Source: Neobacillus drentensis
GTDB lineage: Bacteria; Bacillota; Bacilli; Bacillales; Cytobacillaceae
Direction of reading: 5' to 3'
DNA length: 64,000 nt
NCBI RefSeq assembly: GCF_021560175.1
Contig: NZ_CP091110.1
Span: 2,842,001 to 2,906,000 of the forward strand
The notes beneath the pieces are model-generated. The model ran no database searches. It was not told the DNA's origin and worked only from the letters and a program-made list of their open reading frames with translations. Shown one piece after another: positions 53,201 to 61,996 of the stretch (positions are counted from its first letter, which is position 1; every line of letters starts with the position of its first letter). Made by a program: the position numbers and the translations under genes.

Positions 53201-53863
53201 ATGAAGGACTTTCTATCATTTGCATTAACATATCTTCCCTACTTATTACAAGGGGCATTGGTAACAGTTGAAATTGCCGTTATTGGGGTAATAGCAGGAA
53301 GTATTATCGGATTACTCTTCGGTCTCGGCCGTGTTTCTAGCAATAAAGTATTTTCACAAATTAGCAGATTTTATATTTGGGTGATTCGGGGAACTCCGCT
53401 TTTAGTGCAATTATTAATCATCCATTTCGCAATTCCATCTGTTTTTCCCGTATTAACGATGCCTCCTTTTGTTTCCGCCTGCATCGCACTGTCACTTAAT
53501 GCTGCTGCCTATATAGCGGAAATTGCCAGGGGCGCCATTCAGTCGATTGATAAGGGACAAATGGAAGCAGCAAGGTCGCTTGGATTAAGTTATGGACAAG
53601 CGATGAGACGGGTTATTATACCACAAGCGTTTCGCCGTATGCTTCCTCCGCTGGGAAATGAATTTATTGCCTTAATTAAAGAATCCTCCCTTGTATCAAC
53701 GATTGCTTTATACGATTTACTCAGAACGGGTCAGCAAATCATTAGTAGTACGTACCGATATATGGAGATCTTTGTATTAGTTGGTTTAATCTATTTAGTG
53801 CTTACTACGATCATGACATTTATCGTTGGAAAAGTGGAGAAAAAGGTAGGTGCTTATGAATGA
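53201..53863 (+). CDS. Amino-acid ABC transporter permease
   Basis: 220 residues, ATG with AGAAGGAGAGAGGGAA upstream. About five transmembrane helices. The EAA loop that contacts the ATPase is [20 protein letters not shown]. Belongs to the HisM/GlnP/TcyL group. Its stop TGA overlaps the next start (ATGA), indicating translational coupling. Confidence 0.93.
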   Translation: MKDFLSFALTYLPYLLQGALVTVEIAVIGVIAGSIIGLLFGLGRVSSNKVFSQISRFYIWVIRGTPLLVQLLIIHFAIPSVFPVLTMPPFVSACIALSLNAAAYIAEIARGAIQSIDKGQMEAARSLGLSYGQAMRRVIIPQAFRRMLPPLGNEFIALIKESSLVSTIALYDLLRTGQQIISSTYRYMEIFVLVGLIYLVLTTIMTFIVGKVEKKVGAYE

Positions 53864-54582
53864 TAACATGCAAAAATGTGAGTAAATCCTTTGGTGAGTT
53901 AGAGGTTTTAAAGGGTGTTAATTTACATGTTTCGCAAGGTGAAGTGGTGGTCATCATTGGACCTAGTGGTTCAGGGAAAAGTACCTTCCTTCGGTGTATG
54001 AATCAATTAGAGTCAATTGATGGTGGGAGTATTACGATTAATGGGAAAATGGTAGAAAACAAAGAGGCTGCGTTGAATAAACTTCGTCAAGAGATCGGAA
54101 TGGTTTTTCAGCAGTTTAATCTTTTTCCACATATGACCGTATTGCAAAACATTATCGAAGCACCAGTCTTATTAAAAAAGATGACTAAAGCAGATGCAAA
54201 GAAAAAAGGAATCGAGCTTCTAAAAAAAGTGGGGCTTGAAGCAAAAGCGGATGAATATCCAAACCGTTTATCGGGAGGGCAAAAGCAGCGTGTCGCCATT
54301 GCACGGGCATTAGCCATGGAACCTACGGTCATGCTTTTCGATGAACCTACATCTGCCCTTGATCCGGAACTTGTCGGGGAAGTACTTTCGGTCATGAAGC
54401 AGTTGGCAAAGGAAGGGATGACCATGGTCGTTGTTACTCATGAAATGGCTTTTGCTAAAGAGGTAGCGGATCGGGTAATCTTTATGGATGGTGGAAATAT
54501 TATGGAACAAGGAATTCCAGAAGACATTTTTGTCCATCCAAAGCATGATCGGACGAAGGAATTTTTAGGGCATATTAGATAG
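53860..54582 (+). CDS. Amino-acid ABC transporter ATP-binding protein
   Basis: 240 residues, overlapping the permease stop by four bases. Walker [10 protein letters not shown] (residues 34-42), Q-loop [14 protein letters not shown], signature LSGGQKQR, Walker [14 protein letters not shown] and the switch His in [15 protein letters not shown]. Complete; GlnQ/HisP type. Energises uptake by the permease. Confidence 0.95.
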   Translation: MITCKNVSKSFGELEVLKGVNLHVSQGEVVVIIGPSGSGKSTFLRCMNQLESIDGGSITINGKMVENKEAALNKLRQEIGMVFQQFNLFPHMTVLQNIIEAPVLLKKMTKADAKKKGIELLKKVGLEAKADEYPNRLSGGQKQRVAIARALAMEPTVMLFDEPTSALDPELVGEVLSVMKQLAKEGMTMVVVTHEMAFAKEVADRVIFMDGGNIMEQGIPEDIFVHPKHDRTKEFLGHIR

Positions 54583-54595
54583 AGGAGGAGCCCAT

Positions 54596-55792
54596 ATGGT
54601 GAAAGATTCAAAGACAGAAATAACTTCAATTATTCATGATAAAGTAGAACAATGGTTTCCTAAATTAGTGGAAATAAGAAGGAACCTTCATATGTATCCT
54701 GAAATTAGTAATCAAGAATTTAAAACAACAGAAAAAATAAACGGATGGTTACAGGAATTTGGGATTCAACAAATACCACTTAGCTTGGCGACGGGCACAG
54801 CTGCAGAAGTAACGGGTGTGGAACAGGGATCAACGGTTGCGATACGAGCGGATATTGACGCTCTACCGATTCAAGAAGAAGCAGATGTTCCATTTCGTTC
54901 CAAAATAGATGGTGTAAGTCATATGTGCGGCCATGATGTTCATACAACGATTGCACTTGGGGCGGCGGTTATTTTAGAGGAGATGAAGGATCTGGTCCCT
55001 GGGAATGTTCGGATCTTGTTCCAGCCAGCTGAAGAATTTGAAGGCGGCGCGGAATCTATGATCCGGGAAGGATTATTGGAGGGAGTAAGTTCCATTATTG
55101 GTCTTCATAATGTTCCCGAACTTCCTGTTGGTCAAATCGGTGTGAAGGAAGGATTTTTAATGGGAAGTGTAGATGATTTTACCCTAACCATTAAAGGGAA
55201 AGGCGGACATGCTGCGCTTCCGGAGAAAACCATTGATCCGATTGTTATTGGCAGTGCCGTTGTCAGTCAGCTGCAAACATTAGTCAGCCGTACGATTTCA
55301 TCTAAGGAATCGGCAGTTGTCACCATCGGTTCCTTCCAAGCAGGGATGACGAATAATGTCATTCCGGATAAGGCGATTCTTAAAGGAACGGTTAGAACGT
55401 CTAACGAACAAGTGAGAAAGAAAGTCTATGAGGTATTCACTCAACTTGTAACAAATACCGTGGCTGCCCATGGTGGGGAAGTAGAAATTAAGTACGAGTT
55501 TCTACTTCCTGCTGTCTATAATGATGCCCAGGTGGCCGAAATTGTTCAGTCAGCAGCTGAGACTATCGTTGGGAAAGAAAATACGGTACGGGCTGAACCA
55601 ACCATGGGTGGGGAGGACTTTTCTTTTTACCAAAAAGAAGTTCCTGGCTGCTATGTGTGGCTTGGTTCAGGAAATGAAGAAAAAGGGATTAAATATGGTT
55701 GGCATCACCCAAAATTTATGGTAGATGAAGAGGCCATTAAAATTGGAGTAAAATTAATGGTTCAATCCGTACTTAAATTATTGGAGAGATAA
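54596..55792 (+). CDS. M20D-type amidohydrolase (N-acyl-amino-acid hydrolase family)
   Basis: 398 residues, ATG with AGAGGAGGAGCCCAT upstream, 14 bases after the ATPase. Metal ligands in MCGHDVHTTIAL (Cys111, His113), Glu146/Glu147 in PAEEFEGG, a His in GLHNVPELP, and a final HHP. It resembles IAA-amino-acid hydrolases and YtnL/HipO-type deacylases, which cleave N-acyl (acetyl, benzoyl, indoleacetyl) amino acids. Placement after an ABC importer suggests it releases the free amino acid from the imported conjugate. Confidence 0.9.
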   Translation: MVKDSKTEITSIIHDKVEQWFPKLVEIRRNLHMYPEISNQEFKTTEKINGWLQEFGIQQIPLSLATGTAAEVTGVEQGSTVAIRADIDALPIQEEADVPFRSKIDGVSHMCGHDVHTTIALGAAVILEEMKDLVPGNVRILFQPAEEFEGGAESMIREGLLEGVSSIIGLHNVPELPVGQIGVKEGFLMGSVDDFTLTIKGKGGHAALPEKTIDPIVIGSAVVSQLQTLVSRTISSKESAVVTIGSFQAGMTNNVIPDKAILKGTVRTSNEQVRKKVYEVFTQLVTNTVAAHGGEVEIKYEFLLPAVYNDAQVAEIVQSAAETIVGKENTVRAEPTMGGEDFSFYQKEVPGCYVWLGSGNEEKGIKYGWHHPKFMVDEEAIKIGVKLMVQSVLKLLER

Positions 55793-55910
55793 ACCGTTAA
55801 CTTTGGCAGTTGTCACCAAAACAGAAACATAAGGAATCCTGCTTTTTTCGGAAGGAAACAGCAGGATTTTCTCTATACTAGACATTCAAACGAAGGGAGA
55901 ATTTATTCCT

Positions 55911-57203
55911 ATGGAAGCAAATTTCATGGAAAGTTTAAATTTAACGATAGATGGAAAACGTCTTTGGAATCAAATAATGGCATTTGGAAAGATCGGGGAA
56001 GGAGACAATGGCGGGGTCACTCGAACATCTTTTGACCAAAAGGATATCGAAGCACGAAAAATGTTCTTGAAACTACTAGAACAAGCAGATTTATCCCCTT
56101 ATATGGACGCAGCGGGGAATATTTTTGGGCAAATACTCGGTAAAAATCCCGAATTACCTGCCATTCTGATTGGTTCTCACCTGGATACCGTAAATTCTGG
56201 CGGGCGTTTCGATGGCGCCATGGGTGTTCTGATGGGTGTTGAGGTGCTTTGTACGTTGAAAGATAAAGGAATCCAACCTGAAAGAACGATAAAGGTTGTA
56301 TCTTTAACCGATGAGGAAGGGGCTCGTTTTGATTATGCTTTTGTAGGCAGCACCGCATTGGTCGGGACAGAAGGCGCGGAAAAATTAAAGGAAAATTTAG
56401 CTTCAGCAACAGATAAAGATGGAATCACCTACCTAGACGCCATGAGGCAAGCCAGTCTAGAAGGGGAATATTTTAATCAGATTAATCCTGACCTTTTAGA
56501 ACTAGCTCAGTTAAGTAAAAATGACGTAAAAGCGTATCTTGAAGTACATATTGAGCAGGGAAAAGTGTTAGAAAATAAAGATTTAGCTGTTGGAGTCGTG
56601 ACGGGGATCTCGGGGGGAGAATGGGCCGAAGTAACCATTACAGGTGAAGCGGGGCATGCAGGAACGACCTGGATGAACGAGAGAAAAGATGCTTTAGCAG
56701 ATGCAGCAGAATGTATACTAGCGATTGAGAAAATCGCACAGGACAGTAGCGGAAGTGTCGCGACAGTAGGAAAATTGGAAGTAAAGCCTGGAAGCAGTAA
56801 TGTCATTCCCGGGAGAGTGGATTTTACACTGGATGTTCGGGATATAACGAATGAACGTCGGATAAATACCGTTACTAAAATCTATGATTCGATCCGATCC
56901 ATAGCTGCAAACCGTGGGTTAAAATGTGAAATTAGGCAGGTTCAATCCATAGCATCTGTGATGAGCTCACCAAGCGTGATGAAAGCAGTAAAAGATTCAC
57001 TGCAAGAATTACAGTATCCTATTTATGAATTACCAAGCGGAGCCGCGCATGATGCGATGGTGTTAGGGGAGCTCACTGATATTGGAATGATTTTTGTCAG
57101 CAGTAAGAATGGCATCAGTCATCATCCGGAGGAATGGAGTTCTTTTGAAGATGTTGCCCTTGGGTGCGAGGTGCTATTCAGGACAACGTTAAAACTTTTA
57201 TAA
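55911..57203 (+). CDS. Zn-dependent N-carbamoyl/allantoate amidohydrolase family protein
   Basis: 430 residues, ATG at 55911 (a second ATG is at 55926; GAAGGGAGAATTTATTCCT upstream). Family of L-N-carbamoylase, allantoate amidohydrolase and beta-ureidopropionase: GSHLDTVNSGGRFDGAMGVL (His90, Asp101), LTDEEGARF (Glu136), HIEQGKVLE, WMNERKDAL and PSGAAHDAM. It would hydrolyse a carbamoyl or ureido bond and release ammonia, CO2 and an amino acid. Probably in one operon with the importer; a terminator is at 57210. Confidence 0.9.
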   Translation: MEANFMESLNLTIDGKRLWNQIMAFGKIGEGDNGGVTRTSFDQKDIEARKMFLKLLEQADLSPYMDAAGNIFGQILGKNPELPAILIGSHLDTVNSGGRFDGAMGVLMGVEVLCTLKDKGIQPERTIKVVSLTDEEGARFDYAFVGSTALVGTEGAEKLKENLASATDKDGITYLDAMRQASLEGEYFNQINPDLLELAQLSKNDVKAYLEVHIEQGKVLENKDLAVGVVTGISGGEWAEVTITGEAGHAGTTWMNERKDALADAAECILAIEKIAQDSSGSVATVGKLEVKPGSSNVIPGRVDFTLDVRDITNERRINTVTKIYDSIRSIAANRGLKCEIRQVQSIASVMSSPSVMKAVKDSLQELQYPIYELPSGAAHDAMVLGELTDIGMIFVSSKNGISHHPEEWSSFEDVALGCEVLFRTTLKLL

Positions 57204-57209
57204 ATATAC

Positions 57210-57247
57210 AAAAAAGGAAACAGCCATTAAGCTGATTCCTTTTTTAG
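57210..57247. terminator. Terminator
   Basis: AAAAAAGGAA-ACAGC pairs with GCTGA-TTCCTTTTTT, loop CATTAA. A and T runs on both sides serve the amidase operon and the minus-strand gene behind it. Confidence 0.85.
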
Positions 57248-57269
57248 ATGTGATTATGGTTAGATATCA

Positions 57270-57533
57270 TTAGGGCGTTCCTGTATTAGCTCTTGCTGTG
57301 GTTACGTAATCCGGGATTGCTGTTGGGCCGGACGAAGATTCTAATAACTTTGGCTGGTCAGAATTCTCTTTTAAGGTTTGGTTGGTCAGTGATCGGAATT
57401 GGTTCTTTATCTTTTCGATGTTTTCTGGAGAGGCAATGCTTTTCAGTTGATTTATGACTTTAGAGCGAGATTCCTTATTCCTCAACAGATAAGCGGCTCC
57501 ACCGATGGCTAATGTGCTAACAATCTTATTCAT
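57270..57533 (-). CDS. Small helical protein, 87 residues
   Basis: ATG 57533 with ACAAGGAGGATGATATT upstream (an upstream in-frame TTG/ATG at 57593 is less likely). N-terminal hydrophobic stretch (NKIVSTLAIGGAAYLL), then basic helix (RNKESRSKVINQLKS) and a disordered tail. It resembles small YtxH/general-stress-type proteins but no firm family. Confidence 0.6.
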   Translation of the reverse strand: MNKIVSTLAIGGAAYLLRNKESRSKVINQLKSIASPENIEKIKNQFRSLTNQTLKENSDQPKLLESSSGPTAIPDYVTTARANTGTP

Positions 57534-57662
57534 AATATCATCCTCCTTGTCAATATGTTTATACCCTTTATTTTTATTGTTAAACAGTATCATTTTGGTC
57601 TAATTTCTATTTTGGGTGATAAAAGGTTGGCGTTTATACTATTATATTGAATTGACTCACTT

Positions 57663-57908
57663 CTCTGGCGGATAGCCCCCGGTTACTGGCGGTTTACTCC
57701 TTTCTCTGGCGCTTGGCACCCAGTTACTGGCGGTTCACTCATATCTCTGGCGCATAGCACTCGGTTACTGGCGATTCACTCCTTTCTCTAGCGTTTGGCA
57801 CCCAGTTACTGGCGGTTCACTCCTTTCTCTGGCGGATAGCCCCCGGTTACTGGCGATTCTCTCATTTCTCTAGCGCTTGGTACCCGGTTACAGACGATTT
57901 TATTCGAC
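57663..57908. repeat. Minisatellite, six units of 41 bp
   Basis: Unit starts at 57663, 57704, 57745, 57786, 57827 and 57868, each opening CTCTGGCG (or CTCTAGCG), then GGATAGCCCCCGGTTACTGG or TTGGCACCCAGTTACTGG, and ending CGGTTCACTCCTTT. Two unit types alternate roughly. On the opposite strand CGCCAGTAAC and CGCCAGAG recur. GC-rich compared with its surroundings. Not a CRISPR array: there is no unique spacer. Confidence 0.93.
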
Positions 57909-57986
57909 TTGCTTTTAACTAAAAAACGCTTTGTTAAACAAGGCTAGTATCACTATAAGCTTTTGAATAGGTGTAAGGAGATATAT

Positions 57987-58448
57987 ATGAGCTTAGAACA
58001 TAGGTTTTATCTAATTCCTATCACAACCGATTTAAAAGGTTTTTGGAGCAATAAGGACAAAGATAACTGCATCATTGACAAAGTTGTGATTCATGATAAT
58101 ATCATCCAATACATATCGGACACTTTAGAATGGGTTCCTAGTAAAAATCCAGCTAAACTAGGAAATCCCATTGGTCAAGGAATTAACTATTACGGTGTAA
58201 CGTTATTTGATAATGAATCTTCCATTAGGTTAAAGGGTATTTTTACTTCTTGGAGGGATTTATTCGGTAATGCACCTGACCCCCTTTTCCTTACAGGGAA
58301 TTATGTGGATGGGAACAACGAGCAGGATGGAGTTTATGACAAGATTGTCATCAACCGAGATGAAGTAATTAAGCAATTTAATCAAATTATTGCATTTTCA
58401 GAGTGTTTATCTAAAGGTCATTATTATTTATATCACCTTGGGATATAA
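57987..58448 (+). CDS. Hypothetical protein, 153 residues
   Basis: ATG 57987 with GTAAGGAGATATAT upstream; the frame upstream of it lacks a site. Soluble, no signal peptide. Pattern: HRFYLIPITTDLKGFWSN, IQYISDTLEWVPSKNPAK, a GQGINYYGVTLFDNESSIRL strand pair, then LTGNYVDGNNEQDGVYDKIV. No family recognised. Confidence 0.65.
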   Translation: MSLEHRFYLIPITTDLKGFWSNKDKDNCIIDKVVIHDNIIQYISDTLEWVPSKNPAKLGNPIGQGINYYGVTLFDNESSIRLKGIFTSWRDLFGNAPDPLFLTGNYVDGNNEQDGVYDKIVINRDEVIKQFNQIIAFSECLSKGHYYLYHLGI

Positions 58449-58532
58449 ATAATTGAAATTCTCCAGGTGTTTATCCTGTATCTTATTTTATATAAGAAGG
58501 ACATATTTTAAATTAAGTTCAATCGAGGTATG

Positions 58533-58560
58533 AAGGCTGTCTAAAGGCAGCTTTTTTATT
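58533..58560 (+). terminator. Terminator
   Basis: AAGGCTG-TCTAAAGG-CAGCTT followed by TTTTTATT. Confidence 0.7.
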
Positions 58561-58695
58561 ACCACTATGAATAAGTTCATTTTTCAATTCGCAGCACTAC
58601 GGAAACTGAATAATACAAAAACATTCAAAAAAAGGTTAAGTTTCCCAGCCCACTATGATAATATGAATTTAATTCTTTTATAGAGGTGAGTTTAG

Positions 58696-59400
58696 ATGAG
58701 TAGAGCTGAGCAGAGCACTAAGTTAGATTTAGAGAGAATTATTTTCATTGGAAGAACGTTTGAAGAATATTTGGACATGTTTTCTCTTTCGGTAGCAGAA
58801 CTGAAGGGGAAAAGGATACTTGACTGTCCAGCTGGGGCATGTTCTTTTACTGCTGTTGGAAATGCATTAGGGTTAAATATAACAGCTGCCGATATCGCAT
58901 ATTATCATTCTAATGAAGATCTTTATGTTAAAGGAATACAGGATGTTGAACATGCGATGGAACAGATGGAAATAGCAAAAACTAATTTTATTTGGGATTA
59001 TTTTAATGATATAGAGGGGCTTAGGAAACATCGCCTACGTGCTTTAAATCATTGTGCAAAGGATATGAGACAATCAAGTGAAAGGTACGTTCCGGTCACT
59101 TTACCCTCATTACCCTTTAAGGATGGAGAATTTGATGTTCTTCTTTCTGCCCATTTTCTTTTTATGTACGCTGACCGATTAGATTATGAATTTCATATAA
59201 ACACTTTAGACGAGCTATTAAGAGTTACCAAGGAAGAAATTCGTATTTTTCCTTTGGTGGATTTGGAAGGAAAGCGATATGAACATTTAGATAAAATAAT
59301 AAGTTATCTAACTGAAACTGGTTGTTCCGTGGAAGAAGTTAAAGTTCCATATGAATTTCAGGTAAATGCTAACTCGATGTTAAAAATTAATAAAGGGTAA
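58696..59400 (+). CDS. Class I SAM-dependent methyltransferase
   Basis: 234 residues, ATG with TAGAGGTGAGTTTAG upstream. SAM motif I is KRILDCPAGACSFTA (residues 40-54), a variant with Cys and Pro, followed by ITAADIAY (motif II) and FDVLLSAHFLFMYA (motif IV/post). Substrate domain inserts at residues 70-115 and at the C-terminus. It methylates an unknown small molecule or protein. No antibiotic gene nearby. Confidence 0.88.
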   Translation: MSRAEQSTKLDLERIIFIGRTFEEYLDMFSLSVAELKGKRILDCPAGACSFTAVGNALGLNITAADIAYYHSNEDLYVKGIQDVEHAMEQMEIAKTNFIWDYFNDIEGLRKHRLRALNHCAKDMRQSSERYVPVTLPSLPFKDGEFDVLLSAHFLFMYADRLDYEFHINTLDELLRVTKEEIRIFPLVDLEGKRYEHLDKIISYLTETGCSVEEVKVPYEFQVNANSMLKINKG

Positions 59401-59421
59401 TACTTTTGCTTGAAAAAGTAA

Positions 59422-59451
59422 GCAGTGGAATTCACTCCATTGCCTTTTTTG
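59422..59451 (+). terminator. Terminator of the methyltransferase gene
   Basis: GCAGTGGAA-TTCA-CTCCATTGC, then CTTTTTT. Confidence 0.8.
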
Positions 59452-59560
59452 TTGCTGTGATTTGTGTATTTAAGCTTATTATAAGGGGAAATTACCTACA
59501 ATTATTGGGGTGCTTTAGTAATTTAGTAAAATATCCGGGAGAAAGCTTGAGGAGTACAAA

Positions 59561-59992
59561 ATGGAACAGATTGATTTGTTAAAAGCCAAGGGAATCATTG
59601 TTACCGAATTAAAAAACAAGAGAAACGAACTTCGGAAACAATGGGAAGAAACATTCGCTAAGCACCTTAGCAAATCCCAAAAAAGAAAAATATATTTACA
59701 TCAGCATTTATGGCATATATTTAGCTATAATAAACTTTCTTGTTTAGAAGAACAAAAAGCAAGGGATGCCTTTAATAAGACAAAGAAAGATGCTTGTTAT
59801 ATTTTTTATCAAGACAATGAATATGTATTATTACTTGTAAACATTACAAGATTAAAGTCCGAAGACATTATCAATAAATTTGATGATTATATAAATGATG
59901 TTTATGTGGTTGATAAAAACTTTTTATGGACATATGTCCATACTCATGAATACTTTTGTGGACCCTATTTCTATCAACAAAACGGGGAATAG
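59561..59992 (+). CDS. DUF4275 family protein
   Basis: 143 residues, ATG with TTGAGGAGTACAAA upstream. The DUF4275 signature is clear: WEETFAKHLSKSQKRKIYLH and HLWHIFSYNKLSCLEEQKAR, then VYVVDKNFLWTYVHTHEYFC and GPYF. Cytoplasmic; role unknown. Frequently near immunity or toxin-like genes. Confidence 0.87.
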   Translation: MEQIDLLKAKGIIVTELKNKRNELRKQWEETFAKHLSKSQKRKIYLHQHLWHIFSYNKLSCLEEQKARDAFNKTKKDACYIFYQDNEYVLLLVNITRLKSEDIINKFDDYINDVYVVDKNFLWTYVHTHEYFCGPYFYQQNGE

Positions 59993-60023
59993 CAATTTTA
60001 GATTATACAAGTATCCAAGACCC

Positions 60024-60077
60024 AGCTGCCTTTCTGGTGGCTTTTTATTTGTTCTACTTTGGCTAGTTAGAAGAGAA
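60024..60077 (+). repeat. Hairpin with right block of the dispersed element
   Basis: AGCTGCCTTTCTGGTGGCT with T tract, then TTGTTCTACTTTGGCTAG with TTAGAAGAG. Confidence 0.5.
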
Positions 60078-60153
60078 GGTCTGTCACAAAATACCATTGA
60101 TATTCTAGTCATTATATCTATAAAATGAAGCCAAAAAGCGATTCTATGAAAGT

Positions 60154-60750
60154 GTGGAATATTTGAAACAAAATCAACTTTTATTCTTGGCATTAGCAAG
60201 TAGTATATTGGTTATTTTACTTGGATTTTTTCAATGGTATTTGGTCGATAAAATAACTGAATTTTTGATGCTGCCTGTTTGGTTAGTGATCTTTGGTTTT
60301 TTTATTTTCATTACTGTAAAGGTCACCATACATTTATTTAAAAATAAGGATTGGAAGCCGTTAACCATTCAACTAATAACAATTTTATTGTGGTTGTACT
60401 TTCCATTTACTCAAGTTATTTTAGATTTTGACTTCAAATCGAATAGAACGGAAAGAGAAGAAGTAGTGCAAATGGTGAAAAACGGTACTTTGAAACCCAA
60501 CATTTCTTACGACCCATCAATTATCCAATTACCTAAACAATATCACCGATTATCTAAAGGTGGCGGAGAGATAGTTATCGAAAAAAACAATGACTTGATT
60601 TTGTTCTTCACATATCGTGGGATATTAGATAACTTCTCTGGCTTCGTATACTCACCATATAGTAAAAAGCCAAGCCATAACGATTTTGATGGGGATTTTA
60701 AACAAATAGAAAAGTTAGATGAACATTGGTATTTTGTTGGCTCTAATTAA
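60154..60750 (+). CDS. Membrane protein with soluble C-terminal domain
   Basis: 198 residues from GTG 60154; a TTG nine bases on is also possible. No strong ribosome site. Three transmembrane helices (about residues 9-31, 37-57, 71-90) and a 110-residue outer domain ending YKQIEKLDEHWYFVG-like. No family recognised. Stop overlaps the start of the element at 60747. Confidence 0.65.
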   Translation: MEYLKQNQLLFLALASSILVILLGFFQWYLVDKITEFLMLPVWLVIFGFFIFITVKVTIHLFKNKDWKPLTIQLITILLWLYFPFTQVILDFDFKSNRTEREEVVQMVKNGTLKPNISYDPSIIQLPKQYHRLSKGGGEIVIEKNNDLILFFTYRGILDNFSGFVYSPYSKKPSHNDFDGDFKQIEKLDEHWYFVGSN

Positions 60751-60833
60751 GCTAAAGGGTACTTCATGTTTGAATATAGGTCGCTGATGCGATCTTTTTT
60801 TATTTGGTAAAGCGGCCGGTTAGTTCATTAAGA
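60747..60833 (+). repeat. Dispersed hairpin element, full copy
   Basis: TTAAGCTAAAGGGTACTTCA (left), central hairpin GGTCGCTGATGCGATC with T tract, right block TTTGGTAAAGCGGCCGGTT with AGTTCATTAAGAG. Confidence 0.7.
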
Positions 60834-60953
60834 GTTTATAATTCAAAATTCACTTAAACAGAATTTCTATGTAATTGTTTTTACAGAATAAGTTTATTAA
60901 TCAAGGGTTTAATGGGAATATTATACAAAACAATGAAGCATGGAGTGATATTA

Positions 60954-61121
60954 ATGCTATATGAGTTTGTTTTATCTTTTATTTTTACATTATTAGTAGT
61001 TACTACAATCAACTTTATAGTAAATAAAATCCTACCTAGCAGATCAACAAAAGAGAGAAATGTTTATTTTCTAATGGGACAAAGTCTTTTTATCGCTACA
61101 CTACTTACCTGGTTTATCTAG
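60954..61121 (+). CDS. Two-helix small membrane protein, 55 residues
   Basis: ATG 60954 with CATGGAGTGATATTA upstream (an in-frame ATG at 60912 has only CAAGGG). Helices MLYEFVLSFIFTLLVVTTIN and FLMGQSLFIATLLTWFI, with a basic loop (KILPSRSTKERN). No family. Confidence 0.55.
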   Translation: MLYEFVLSFIFTLLVVTTINFIVNKILPSRSTKERNVYFLMGQSLFIATLLTWFI

Positions 61122-61157
61122 CTGTTGTTTAACCTACTTTTTTGAGGTGAACTAATA

Positions 61158-61280
61158 ATGAGCATACAAGTAAAACTAAGAGATATTATTGAGGAAATGG
61201 ATTTGCAGATTGATAGAAAATTAAACGAGCTTTTTCCTTGTACTAAGCAAAAAAACCTCTCCAAATTCCTGTTAATTTAG
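61158..61280 (+). pseudogene. N-terminal fragment resembling UPF0158
   Basis: ATG 61158 with TTGAGGTGAACTAATA upstream. The first 18 codons MSIQVKLRDIIEEMDLQI match the start of UPF0158 proteins; afterwards the frame soon runs into the terminator hairpin and stops at 61278. A truncated gene, only about 40 of some 150 codons. Confidence 0.45.
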
Positions 61281-61304
61281 GAATTTTACGAGAGGTTTTT
61301 TATA
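61249..61304. terminator. Bidirectional terminator
   Basis: AAAAAACCTCTC..AAATTCCT pairs with AGGAATTT..GAGAGGTTTTTT. It ends the Rrf2 gene on the minus strand and overlaps the UPF0158 fragment. Confidence 0.85.
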
Positions 61305-61791
61305 TGCTGCTCTTCGAAAAATACTTTTGAGTACCTTCACGTATTTGTTTGGGTAAGACACGATCAAGTTCTTCATTTAACCATGACAGTGTTTTACTAC
61401 GCAAGTAATCACGCATTTTTTCTTCAGCAGAGAGCATAACTAAATTGATAGTGCAAGAGGAGGGAGCTGAACAGCAGTTTTCTCTATACAAATAGCCATT
61501 GTCTTTTATATTTTTGCATTGAAAAATAGGTTTAGGACCTTCAACAGCTTCAACTACATCCCAAAAGGAAATATCCTCTGGTGACTTGGATAACCTATAT
61601 CCTCCCTTTACACCAGGTACAGAACTTACAATGCCAGCCTTAGATAATTTACCAAAAACTTTTGAAAGAAATGTCTCAGAAAGTCCTTGGAATTCTGCCA
61701 AATCCTTTATCCCAACACTTTCATTGGAAGGAACATCGATTAAATAAACCAGACAATGTAAAGCATATTCAACTCCGACACTATACTGCAT
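61300..61791 (-). CDS. Rrf2-family transcriptional regulator
   Basis: 163 residues, ATG with AGTAGGTGAGTTTAT upstream. N-terminal winged HTH: VGVEYALHCLVYLIDV, VGIKDLAEFQGLSETFLSKV, GIVSSVPGVKGGYRLSKSPE. The cysteines of the sensor loop are Cys92, Cys106/Cys107 and Cys113, the arrangement used by Fe-S or redox-responsive Rrf2 proteins. Divergent from an azoreductase/AhpD-like operon, which it probably represses. Confidence 0.9.
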   Translation of the reverse strand: MQYSVGVEYALHCLVYLIDVPSNESVGIKDLAEFQGLSETFLSKVFGKLSKAGIVSSVPGVKGGYRLSKSPEDISFWDVVEAVEGPKPIFQCKNIKDNGYLYRENCCSAPSSCTINLVMLSAEEKMRDYLRSKTLSWLNEELDRVLPKQIREGTQKYFSKSSI

Positions 61792-61863
61792 ATAAACTCA
61801 CCTACTTTTAATTTTAAGGGTTATTAAATTGTATCTTAGAAATATTTAGAGTGTTAGTCAAAT

Positions 61864-61879
61864 AAAAGAAATTTCTTTT
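61864..61879. promoter_or_regulatory. Perfect palindrome, candidate Rrf2 operator
   Basis: AAAAGAAATTTCTTTT, a 16-base perfect palindrome in the divergent region, 18 bases upstream of the -35 box of the azoreductase promoter. Position and symmetry suit a dimeric repressor. Confidence 0.5.
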
Positions 61880-61896
61880 GGATAAATCGTATTCAT

Positions 61897-61925
61897 TTGA
61901 CAAAAATAATTATAGCCTATATTAT
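61897..61925 (+). promoter_or_regulatory. SigA promoter of the azoreductase operon
   Basis: TTGACA, 17-base spacer, TATTAT. Good match to consensus, about 70 bases before the start. Confidence 0.7.
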
Positions 61926-61996
61926 AGACAATGTTAATCGACGATAGGATTGATCTTTAATTGGATCTTAAAATTCACCTTAAAGGGGAAATAAAA

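Noticed and set aside
57663..57908. CRISPR-like regular repeats
   Set aside because: Units are contiguous 41-bp copies with no unique spacers and there are no cas genes in the window.
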